NCBI RefSeq assembly: GCF_900113735.1
Contig: NZ_FOQM01000045.1
Location: 1 to 60,232 of the forward strand
Length of the DNA stretch: 60,232 bases
Reading direction: 5' to 3'
DNA from: Bradyrhizobium sp. Gha
Lineage (GTDB): Bacteria > Pseudomonadota > Alphaproteobacteria > Rhizobiales > Xanthobacteraceae
A model generated the notes under the pieces. It worked only from the letters and a program-made list of their open reading frames with translations. It made no database searches and was not told where the DNA came from. The position numbers were made by a program, and so were the translations under genes. Below, piece by piece: positions 8,228-15,917 of this stretch. Every line of letters starts with the position of its first letter. Within the stretch, counting starts at the first letter, position 1.

Positions 8228-8620
8228 ATGGAGATCGATCTCCCCGACGTGATCGCGGAAGTCAAAGCCGCATTCGAGCGTTATGAGCAGGCCCTCGTCA
8301 GCAACGACGTTGTCGTGCTCGGCGAACTCTTCCGCAATGATCCTCGTACGCTGCGCTATGGCATTGGCGAGAACCTCTACGGCTATGAGGCGATCTCCGG
8401 CTTCCGCGCCGGCCGCTCGCCGGTTGGTCTCAACCGTCGCACCGCCAGGACGGTGATCTCGAGCTATGGCCGCGACACGGCGGTCGCCTCCACCCTGTTC
8501 TATCGCGACACGGCTCCCGGCAAGGTCGGACGGCAGATGCAGACGTGGATTCGTTTCCCTGAGGGCTGGCGCGTCGTCGCTGCCCATGTCAGCATCATCG
8601 ACGAGTCGAAAGAGACCTGA
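8228..8620 (+). CDS. atzH: AtzH-like protein (DUF3225, SnoaL fold)
   Basis: The 130-residue protein begins MEIDLPDVIAEVKAAFERYE and has the NTF2/SnoaL-type pattern ending WRVVAAHVSII. AtzH of Pseudomonas sp. ADP is reported to convert 1,3-dicarboxyurea to allophanate. Its two residues reported as needed for catalysis, Tyr22 and Arg46, correspond here to Tyr19 and Arg43 with a constant offset of three. The gene starts two bases after the atzE stop, with AGAGGA upstream. Preservation of both residues argues for an active enzyme. Confidence 0.82.
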   Translation: MEIDLPDVIAEVKAAFERYEQALVSNDVVVLGELFRNDPRTLRYGIGENLYGYEAISGFRAGRSPVGLNRRTARTVISSYGRDTAVASTLFYRDTAPGKVGRQMQTWIRFPEGWRVVAAHVSIIDESKET

Positions 8621-8624
8621 CCGT

Positions 8625-9347
8625 ATGACGCTTGACGATTTTCCGCCCGGGATACTGCCGGCCGAACCGGTGGTGCCGCGGGTCGACCGCGCCTCGCCAT
8701 CGGTGCCGAAGGTCACGCGCGCCGAGGAAATCCGTCTCCAGCTTGCCGACGAGATCGTGCGCGGAACCCTGGCGCCCGGCGGGCCGCTGGACGAAACCGA
8801 CATCGCGCGACGCTTCAGCGTCTCGCGCACGCCCGTGCGCGAAGCCTTGCGTCAGCTGGTCGCCAGCGGCCTGGTCGAGGCGCGGCCGCATCGCGGCGCG
8901 GTCGTCGCGCAACCGTCCATCGAGCGGCTGACAAGCATGTTCGACGCGATGGCCGAGCTGGAGGCATTGTGTGCCGGCCTCGCCGCCGAGCGCATGTCGG
9001 CGGCCGAGCGTCACGGCCTGGAGGCCATCCACGAAGAGCTGCGCGTTCTCAGCTATGCCGGCAATCCCGATCGCTTTCACGAGGTCAACGAGCGTTTCCA
9101 CAACGCGATCTATGCGGGATCGCAGAACGGCTATATCGCCGAGATCACGCTGGCGACGCGTGTTCGGGTGCAGCCGTTCCGTCGCGCCCAGTTCCGCAAT
9201 CTCGGCCGATTGGCAAAATCGCAGGCCGAGCACGACCGTGTCGTCGTCGCCATCATGCGCGGCGACAAGCAGGGCGCCGCCGCCGCGATGCGCGCCCATA
9301 TCGAGCTCGTGCGCGGGGAGTACGAGATTTACGCAGTGTCGGTGTAG
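8625..9347 (+). CDS. GntR family regulator, FadR (FCD) subfamily
   Basis: The 240-residue protein has a winged-helix DNA-binding domain at about residues 30-95 (EEIRLQLADEIVRGTLAPGG ... FSVSRTPVREALRQLVASGL). An all-helical FCD ligand-binding domain follows, with metal-site-like histidines (RFHEVNERFHNAIY; AEHDRVVVAI; MRAHIELV). It begins four bases after atzH and is probably the last gene of the operon. It likely senses an intermediate of the pathway and controls this operon and/or the convergent atzF. Effector and operator are unknown. Confidence 0.88.
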   Translation: MTLDDFPPGILPAEPVVPRVDRASPSVPKVTRAEEIRLQLADEIVRGTLAPGGPLDETDIARRFSVSRTPVREALRQLVASGLVEARPHRGAVVAQPSIERLTSMFDAMAELEALCAGLAAERMSAAERHGLEAIHEELRVLSYAGNPDRFHEVNERFHNAIYAGSQNGYIAEITLATRVRVQPFRRAQFRNLGRLAKSQAEHDRVVVAIMRGDKQGAAAAMRAHIELVRGEYEIYAVSV

Positions 9348-9350
9348 GCT

Positions 9351-11156
9351 CTACGTCGCCGCGGCTTCCGCCATGAACTTCCGCCATCCCCCAAACGCGG
9401 TGATATCCCGCGCCTCGCCCAATACCTCCGGCTCGACGAGAAACCCTTTGACGCTGCGGCCATCCGCCAGCCTGATCGTGCCGATCGCCATCGGCGCGGG
9501 AATCGCGTTGACGAACTTGCCGAAGGCGGACGGTGAGAGCGACCAGATCTCCAGCTCGATCGATGCGCCTTTTCCAGCCCCGACGCGCAGCATGCCGGGC
9601 TTCGGCGGCGTGGTCTCGAGTGCGTAAAGCTTGTAGTCCGGCGCAGTCTCCGACGTCTCGACGAGCTTTGCATTCAGCGCCTTCAATTCGCCATTGAGTG
9701 CCATGCCCGAGAGATGCGCGCCGACCACCGCAATCGGAATCCCGTCGTCGCTACCAGCCGGCAAAGGCGCGAGCGGCGCTTGCGCCGCGCCCTTCGCGCC
9801 GACCGTCAGCTTCGTATCCGCATGGAACACGCGGCCGATGCTCGCAAGCAGCGCATCGCATCCGGCCGGCGCGAGCAGCGTGATCCCGAACGGAATGCCG
9901 TCCGCACGCATTGCGGCCGGCACGGCGAGACCGCAGAGGTCGAGCAGATTGACAAAATTGGTGTAGGTGCCGAGCCGGCTGTTGAGCTCGACCGGATTGG
10001 CCAGCACCTGGGCGGTCGTGTAGGCCGTCGGCGCCGTCGGCAGCACCAGCGCGTCGATGTTTGCAAACGTCCGCTCGGCGATCTTGCGCAGACCCTGCAG
10101 GCGGTAGAGCGCGGAGAAAGTGTCCGCTGCCGTGAGCCGCGCGCCGGCGGCAGTGATCTCTCGTGTCACGGGATGAATAGCATCGGGTGCGGAAGCCAGC
10201 AGATTCTTGATCACGAGATAGCGCTCGGCAACCCAGGGCCCCTCATAGAGCAGCCGTGCAGTCTCGTAGAACGGCTCGAGATCGAATTCGACCAGCGTGG
10301 CACCGAGAGCCGTCCAGCGTTTGAGGGCTTCGCCGTAAGCAGCTTCCGATGTCTTGTCGCCGAAGAAGATCAACTGCCCATTTCGCGGCACGCCCAGGCG
10401 CAAATTCGCTGGGAACGCTGTGAGCGCCTGAAGCGGCCGGTCGCGCGAGAACGGATCGGCCTGGTCAGGTCCGGCCATGACCGACACCGCAAGCGCGGCG
10501 TCATCCACGGTCAGCGCGAACACCGAGATGCAGTCCAGCGTTCGGCAGGCCGGGACCAGGCCAGCAGTCGAGATCATGCCCAGGCTCGGCTTCAGTCCGA
10601 CGATGTTGTTGAGCATCGCCGGCACGCGCCCGCTGCCGGCCGTGTCGGTGCCAAGCGCCAGCGGCACGAGCCCTGCGCCGACCGCGACCGCCGAGCCCGA
10701 GCTCGATCCGCCGGGAATCAGATCCTCGCGGATCGAATTCTTGGGAATGCCGTAGGGCGACCGCACGCCGACGAGGCCGGTTGCGAACTGGTCGAGATTG
10801 GTCTTGCCGATGATGATCGCGCCCGCTGCCCGCAGCCGCTCCACGGCGGTCGAGTCGTGCGTCGGCGTATAGGAGAAAGCCGGGCAGGCCGCCGTGGTCG
10901 GAAATCCCAGCGCGTCGATGTTGTCCTTCACCGCGACCGGCGCGCCGTAGAGCGGCAAGCTGGCGGGGTCTTTCGCGGCAAGCTTTTCGGCTTCAGCGAT
11001 CGCGTCCTTCTCGTCGCGCAGGCTGATGAAAACAGCGGGATCGTTGCGGTCGCGGATGCGCTGATAGGTTCGCGCGATCGTCTGCGCCGGCGTCACCGTG
11101 CCCGCGCGATGCGCGGCCACGATCGCGGCGATCGTTTCAGGCTGTTCAGCCCCCAT
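9351..11156 (-). CDS. atzF: Allophanate hydrolase
   Basis: The 601-residue protein has an N-terminal amidase domain with the triad Lys77 (PVAVKDNI), Ser151 in PGGSSSGSA and Ser175 (TAGSGRVPA). A C-terminal domain of about 150 residues follows, typical of AtzF/DUR1,2-type allophanate hydrolases. It splits allophanate to ammonium and CO2, the last step after AtzE and AtzH. The gene faces the atzGEH-gntR unit tail to tail (three bases between stops) and has its own sigma-54 promoter. The length agrees with the family (about 600). Confidence 0.9.
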   Translation of the reverse strand: MGAEQPETIAAIVAAHRAGTVTPAQTIARTYQRIRDRNDPAVFISLRDEKDAIAEAEKLAAKDPASLPLYGAPVAVKDNIDALGFPTTAACPAFSYTPTHDSTAVERLRAAGAIIIGKTNLDQFATGLVGVRSPYGIPKNSIREDLIPGGSSSGSAVAVGAGLVPLALGTDTAGSGRVPAMLNNIVGLKPSLGMISTAGLVPACRTLDCISVFALTVDDAALAVSVMAGPDQADPFSRDRPLQALTAFPANLRLGVPRNGQLIFFGDKTSEAAYGEALKRWTALGATLVEFDLEPFYETARLLYEGPWVAERYLVIKNLLASAPDAIHPVTREITAAGARLTAADTFSALYRLQGLRKIAERTFANIDALVLPTAPTAYTTAQVLANPVELNSRLGTYTNFVNLLDLCGLAVPAAMRADGIPFGITLLAPAGCDALLASIGRVFHADTKLTVGAKGAAQAPLAPLPAGSDDGIPIAVVGAHLSGMALNGELKALNAKLVETSETAPDYKLYALETTPPKPGMLRVGAGKGASIELEIWSLSPSAFGKFVNAIPAPMAIGTIRLADGRSVKGFLVEPEVLGEARDITAFGGWRKFMAEAAAT

Positions 11157-11195
11157 GGCGACAAAACTCCGGCAACAGGTCTCACCCGGATTGAA

Positions 11196-11210
11196 GCAAG
11201 CGATGTGCCA
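11196..11210 (-). promoter_or_regulatory. Sigma-54 (RpoN) promoter of atzF
   Basis: On the minus strand this reads TGGCACATCGCTTGC, a perfect TGGCAC-N5-TTGC with GG-N10-GC spacing, about 40 bases upstream of the atzF ATG. It mirrors the promoter at 611-625, so both halves of the pathway are likely under the same nitrogen control. A TGTACA-containing stretch lies just upstream (11214-11222) and could be an activator or GntR site. Confidence 0.75.
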
Positions 11211-11348
11211 TTGTGTACATTATCCGGGCGGTGCAGTCGCTCCAGATATTGTCGTGAGATCATAGGCTTGAGGGATATGCCGATGAGCAGGATGCCCTCC
11301 CGCAAACGCCCTCTGCAGGGCACTTGCGCAAATATTAGGCAGTCCCGA

Positions 11349-11690
11349 TCAGGTGAAACCCGCGAGGATCTGAAGCAGCCGCTCAAGGTTCGCCTTGCCG
11401 ATCTTCTCCTCGACGTGCCGCTCGTGCTCGGCGGCGAGCCGCTTGAATTTGGCCAGCGCCGCCTGCCCTCGCGCGGTGAGGTGCAGCGCGTGGGAGCGCC
11501 GGTCCGATTTCGACTTGATCCGCTTCACCAGCTTGCGTTCCTCGAGGCCGTCGAGCAGATGGACCAGCCGAGCGCGCTCGATACCAAGCCGTTTGGCCAC
11601 CGCCATCTGCGACAGGCCGGGATTGGCGCCGACAACGGTGAGCACCGAGTAGTTGACGACAACAATTGCCGTGCTCAACCTTGTGGCCAA
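11349..11690 (-). pseudogene. 5'-truncated MarR family regulator
   Basis: The minus strand encodes the winged-helix core and C-terminal helix of a MarR protein (NYSVLTVVGANPGLSQMAVA ... LTARGQAALAKFKRLAAEHE). The first 40-45 residues, which form the dimerisation helix, are absent. Upstream codons give no MarR-like sequence, no ATG and no ribosome site before the frame enters the divergent synthetase gene. MarR regulators next to feruloyl-CoA synthase genes usually control them, so this is probably the decayed partner of the frameshifted gene at 11744. A short protein from a TTG start cannot be excluded. Confidence 0.6.
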
Positions 11691-11743
11691 GGCAGCCCAA
11701 AACGAGGCCGTGACCGATGCCTGACAGGGGCGAGGAGGAAACC

Positions 11744-13601
11744 ATGACGTCAGCCATTCGCGGTGACGCTTCGAGCCTGTTCGCAACGCCGAAGACCGTC
11801 GCCGGGCATCGCGCCGACGGCAGCATCGTGCTGCGCTCGCCGGAGCCGTTGCGCGAGAGCGCGCGCTGCATCGGCGATTGGCTCGAGCATTTTGCGCGGC
11901 AGAGGCCGGACAGGATTTTCCTCGCCGAGCGCGACAGCGCCGAGACGCCCTGGGCGACCGTGACTTACGCAGGCGCCCTGCGGCGGGTACGCGCGGCGGC
12001 ATCGTGGATCCTGGCACAAGGGCTCAGCGCCGAACGCCCCGTGGTCATTCTCTCCGACAACAGCATCGATCACGCGCTGCTGGCGCTCGCCGCCCAGCAT
12101 GTCGGTGTGCCCTCGGCCGCGATCTCGCCGGCCTATTCGCTGATGTCGAAAGATTTCGACAAGCTGAAAAGCATGATCTCGCTGCTTGAGCCCGGCGCGA
12201 TCTATGTTTCCGGCACCAAGCCGTTTGCGGCGGCGCTCGCCGCGATAAAACCGCTGCACGCGGCACAGATCATCAGTGGCGTCTCCGGCGATGCCGATGC
12301 GCTTGCGTTCCGCCTCATCGCGGCAACGGCCGAGACGCCTGAGGTCGCAAAGGCCTTCGCCGCGGTGACGCCTGATACAATCGCAAAATTCCTGTTCACC
12401 TCGGGCTCAACAGGCACGCCGAAGGCGGTCATCAACACCCAGCGCATGCTGACGTCGAGCCAGCAAGCAAGGGCGCAGACCTGGACTTTTCTCGAACAGA
12501 GCGGCGACGATCTCCTCATCCTCGACTGGCTGCCGTGGAGCCACACCTTCGGGGCCAACCACAATTTCAATCTCGTGCTGCGCAATGGCGGCTCGCTCTA
12601 TATCGACGGCGGCAAGCCCGCCCCCGGCCTCTTTGCGACATCGCTCGCCAATCTGAAAAGCGTGATGCCGACGGTCTATTTCAACGTGCCACGCGGTTTC
12701 GATATGCTGATCGCGGCGCTGCGCGGCGACGAAGAATTGCGCCGCCGTTTCTTCAGCGAGGTGAAATTCGCCTTCTACGCCGGCGCCGCACTGCCGCAGA
12801 ACCATCTGGGATGCGCTGCAAGAGCTGTCGATCAAAACCATCGGTCACGCCATGCCGATGGTTTCGGCCTGGGGTTCGACCGAGACCTCGCCGCTGGCGA
12901 CCGACTGCCATTTTCTCGCGGAACGCTCCGGCAACATCGGCGTGCCCATACCCGGCACGGAATTGAAGCTCACCGCCTCCGGTGACAAGCTGGAGGTGCG
13001 GGTGCGCGGACCCAATGTCACGCCCGGCTATTGGAAGGCGCCGGAGCTGACGAGGCAGGCCTTTGACGAAGAGGGTTTTTATCTCATCGGCGACGCCGTG
13101 AAATTCGCCGACGCCGAGCGTCCGGAGCGCGGCTTGTTCTTCGACGGGCGCGTCGCGGAAGACTTCAAGCTCAATTCCGGCACCTGGGTCAGCGCCGGAA
13201 CGTTGCGCGTCGCCGGCATCGCAGCGCTTGCGCCGCTCGCGCAAGATATCGTTGTGACCGGCCATGGCGGCGATGAGGTGCGGTTTCTGGTGTTCCCGAA
13301 CCTCGTCGCCTGCCGTGCACATGCCGGCCTGCCTTTGTCGGCAAGCGTGAGTGATGTGCTTGCGCATGACAAGGTGCGGTCCGCGATTGCACAGGGCCTG
13401 GCAAGGCTGAAGCAGCAGGGCACCAATTCCTCTGCCCACGCCACGCGCGCGCTGCTGCTCGACGAGCCGCCGTCGGTGGATGGTGGCGAGATCACCGACA
13501 AGGGCTACATCAACCAGCGCGCCGTGCTGACGCGGCGGGCGGAACTGGTGGCGCGGCTGAATGATGATGCGTCGGTGGAGTGGATCGGGCCAGGTGGCTG
13601 A
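11744..13601 (+). pseudogene. Feruloyl-CoA synthase, interrupted by a one-base frameshift
   Basis: Two overlapping frames together encode about 618 residues of an AMP-forming acyl-CoA synthetase of the feruloyl-CoA synthase type: ADGSIVLRSP near the N-terminus, the FTSGSTGTPKAVINT phosphate-binding motif, SAWGSTETSP and a C-terminal SGTWVSAGTLR block. The frame breaks at 12800-12806, where CAG AAC C ATC TGG GAT has one extra C at 12803; removing it restores QN-IWDAL. The start at 11744 has a strong GAGGAGG site. Such enzymes activate ferulate and p-coumarate. The gene is inactive unless the extra base is a sequencing error. Confidence 0.8.
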
Positions 13602-13971
13602 AGACCAGCTCTCTTCGATTCGGTCGGCAGTCTTGGGCGCGCCGGCTTCCAGATCGTCGTTGCGAGCGTAGCGAAGCAACCCAGTATCTTTCCACGGAGG
13701 GATTCTGGATTTGCTTCGTCGCAAGGGCTCCTCGCAAAGACGGCGAGAGGCAATCGTCCGGTCCCAAACAAGCCAGTCAGTCTGCCGCAATATCCTGTGG
13801 AATTCTTTTGTTGCCGAAGCAACTAACTTGTGCGAACCATTCCATGCAGGAAAGACGGCGGACAAGCCGCCGCGTCGGATCGGAGGAAACGATGCTCGGC
13901 AGAGAGGGAGCCGCGGGCAATGCCGGCGTATGCCTGGAAATGACGCCGGATCGCGCCTCTCGCGCATTCCG
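13602..13971. other. Intergenic region with palindromic repeat and gene debris
   Basis: Bases 13657-13745 are a complete family A palindromic repeat (TGCGAGCGTAGCGAAGCAAC ... TTGCTTCG ... CGCAAAGACGG). Downstream, a good ribosome-binding site (GGAGGAAACG) precedes an ATG at 13891, but the following frame runs antisense into the MarR gene and matches no family I know. It is probably the remnant of a gene start. No other gene is seen. Confidence 0.5.
13657..13745. repeat. Dispersed palindromic repeat, family A
   Basis: An inverted repeat built from TTGCGAGCG(T)AGCGAAGCAA on one side and TTGCTTCG...CTCGCAA on the other. Similar copies lie at 18682-18767 and 30010-30095, with a half copy at 361-390. 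It resembles the short palindromic repeats common between Bradyrhizobium genes. Confidence 0.8.
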
Positions 13972-14475
13972 TCAAGCGTCGCTGCTGCCAGTCACCGCGC
14001 CGAGATTTTCGTGCAGCCGGCGCAGCAGGTCGATCAATACCTCGCGCTCGTCCTCGTTCAGGCAAGACAACAACCGGCGCTCGCGCTCGAAGGCGGCGGC
14101 GATCACCTTGTCATGGGTGGTGCGGCCCTTCGCCGTCAGCGAGATCGAATGGGTGCGGCCGTCGTTCGGATCGGTGCGGATCGACACATGGCCGCGCTTC
14201 TCAAGGCCGGCCAGGGTCCGGCTCACCGGGCCCTTGTCGAAGCCGATGACGTGGCAGATGCGCGAAGCGGGAATACCGGGCTCGATCGCCAGCAGCGACA
14301 TGATCCGCCATTCCGTGACGTTGACGCCGAACTGCCGCTGGTAGAGCGCGGTCGCGCTGTTCGATAACTTGTTGGCAATGAAGGTGATGAAAGCCGGAAC
14401 GTACCGATCCAGATCGAGCGTCGGTCCGACGTCAGCGGGCGCAGGCTTTTGGCGGAATCGGGTCGAAGGCGGCAT
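13972..14475 (-). CDS. MarR family regulator, divergent from the CYP199A gene
   Basis: The 167-residue protein has the complete MarR fold: an N-terminal helix (RYVPAFITFIANKLSNSATA), a winged helix (TEWRIMSLLAIEPGIPASRI ... DKGPVSRTLAGLEKRGHVS) and the wing motif RTDPNDGRTHSISLTAKG. It is transcribed away from the P450 gene across an 81-base spacer, so it probably represses that gene and responds to a 4-substituted benzoate. It differs from the truncated MarR at 11349. Confidence 0.9.
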   Translation of the reverse strand: MPPSTRFRQKPAPADVGPTLDLDRYVPAFITFIANKLSNSATALYQRQFGVNVTEWRIMSLLAIEPGIPASRICHVIGFDKGPVSRTLAGLEKRGHVSIRTDPNDGRTHSISLTAKGRTTHDKVIAAAFERERRLLSCLNEDEREVLIDLLRRLHENLGAVTGSSDA

Positions 14476-14556
14476 GTCGGGTTCTGTCTCGCGGCGCTAC
14501 TATGACCTAAGTGCAAGCGGCGCCCTTTCACAAGATTAAAATGAGGGAGGACACTC

Positions 14557-15765
14557 ATGAGCCCAGCCGCCTCGACCGCATCAGGCGTCCCGCATCTCGA
14601 CGTCGATCCCTTCGACATGAACTTTTTTGCCGACCCCTATCCCACCCATGAGCTGCTGCGCGAGACCGCCCCAGTCGTCTATCTCGACAAATGGAAGTTC
14701 TATGGCGTGGCGCGCTATGCCGAGGTCCATGCCGTGCTGAGCGATCCCGCGACGTTCTGCTCGAGCCGCGGCGTCGGCCTGAGCGATTTCAAGAAGGAGA
14801 CGCCGTGGCGACCGCCGAGCCTGATTCTCGAGGCCGATCCACCTGAGCACACCCGCACCCGGGCCGTGTTGTCAAAGGTGCTGTCGCCGACGGTGATGAA
14901 GGGGCTGCGCGACCGGTTTGCCGCTGCGGCCGAGACGCGCGCGGACCTGCTACTTGAGAAACGCAGCTTCGATGCGATCGCAGATCTCGCCGAGGCCTAT
15001 CCGCTCTCGATCTTCCCCGATGCGCTCGGTCTGAAGCCGGGGGGGCGCGAGCATCTCATTCCCTATGCGAGCCTGGTGTTCAACGCCTTCGGTCCGCCGA
15101 ACCAGCTGCGCCAGGACGCGATCGCGCGCTCGGCGCCGCACCAGGCTTACGTCACCGACCAGTGCCAGCGCGACAACCTGACACCCGGCGGCATCGGCGC
15201 CTGCATTCATGCCCATGTCGACGAGGGCGCGATCACGGCGAGTGAAGCGCCGCTGCTGGTGCGCTCGCTGTTATCGGCCGGCCTCGACACTACCGTCAAC
15301 GGCATCGGTGCCGCGGTCCATTGCCTCGCGCGCTTCCCCGATCAGTGGCAGCGCCTTCGTGGCGATCTCACGCTTGCGCGCAATGCATTCGAGGAGGCCG
15401 TTCGGTTCGAAAGCCCGGTGCAGACCTTCTTCCGTACCACAACGCGTGAGGTCGAACTGTCAGGTGCGACCATCGGCGGAGGCGAGAAGGTCCTGATGTT
15501 CCTCGCCGCCGCCAACCGCGATCCCAGGCGTTGGGACAAGCCTGACAGTTACGACATCACGCGGCGAACCGCCGGCCATGTCGGCTACGGCTCCGGCATT
15601 CATATGTGCGTGGGCCAGCTCGTGGCGCGGCTCGAAGGCGAGACGATGCTCTCGGCGCTGGCCCGCCGTATTGCCAGGATCGAGATCACGGGCGAACCGA
15701 AGCGCCGCTTCAACAACACGCTGCGCGGGCTCGACAGCCTGCCGGTGACGATCACGCCCGCCTGA
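14557..15765 (+). CDS. Cytochrome P450, CYP199A type (4-methoxybenzoate monooxygenase)
   Basis: The 402-residue protein closely follows CYP199A4 of Rhodopseudomonas palustris as I recall it. The heme ligand is Cys351 in GYGSGIHMCVG, the I-helix has AGLDTT, and the substrate-carboxylate residues of CYP199A4 (Arg92, Ser95, Arg243, Ser244, Ser247) correspond to Arg85, Ser88, Arg236, Ser237 and Ser240 with a constant offset of seven. The family O-demethylates 4-methoxybenzoate to 4-hydroxybenzoate. An AGGGAGGA site precedes the ATG. No ferredoxin or ferredoxin reductase gene follows, so electron partners must be encoded elsewhere. Confidence 0.93.
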   Translation: MSPAASTASGVPHLDVDPFDMNFFADPYPTHELLRETAPVVYLDKWKFYGVARYAEVHAVLSDPATFCSSRGVGLSDFKKETPWRPPSLILEADPPEHTRTRAVLSKVLSPTVMKGLRDRFAAAAETRADLLLEKRSFDAIADLAEAYPLSIFPDALGLKPGGREHLIPYASLVFNAFGPPNQLRQDAIARSAPHQAYVTDQCQRDNLTPGGIGACIHAHVDEGAITASEAPLLVRSLLSAGLDTTVNGIGAAVHCLARFPDQWQRLRGDLTLARNAFEEAVRFESPVQTFFRTTTREVELSGATIGGGEKVLMFLAAANRDPRRWDKPDSYDITRRTAGHVGYGSGIHMCVGQLVARLEGETMLSALARRIARIEITGEPKRRFNNTLRGLDSLPVTITPA

Positions 15766-15917
15766 CACCGTGGGCGACAAAAGAGCAAATCGGAGGCGCT
15801 GATCACGCCCTCGCGGCCATCGCCTTCGCAGCATCCGCAATTCCCGCGCCATCGACAAGCTCGCTCGGCATCATCACCGGGATCATCGCACTATGTTTTT
15901 GATCGGGGCTTTGACGT

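Noticed and set aside
9714..11747. 677-codon plus-strand frame opposite atzF
   Set aside because: It is antisense to an enzyme with an intact catalytic triad and normal length. The Arg-rich translation is typical of GC-rich shadow frames.
13891..14344. Frame starting MLGREGAAGNAGVCLEMTPD behind a GGAGGAAACG site
   Set aside because: The ribosome site is good, but within 30 codons the frame becomes the antisense of the MarR gene. It is probably a gene remnant.
15803..15886. 27-codon minus-strand frame (MIPVMMPSELVDGAGIADAA...) after ndh
   Set aside because: It has protein-like composition but no ribosome site and no recognisable family. It may be the tail of a lost gene; there is too little to annotate.
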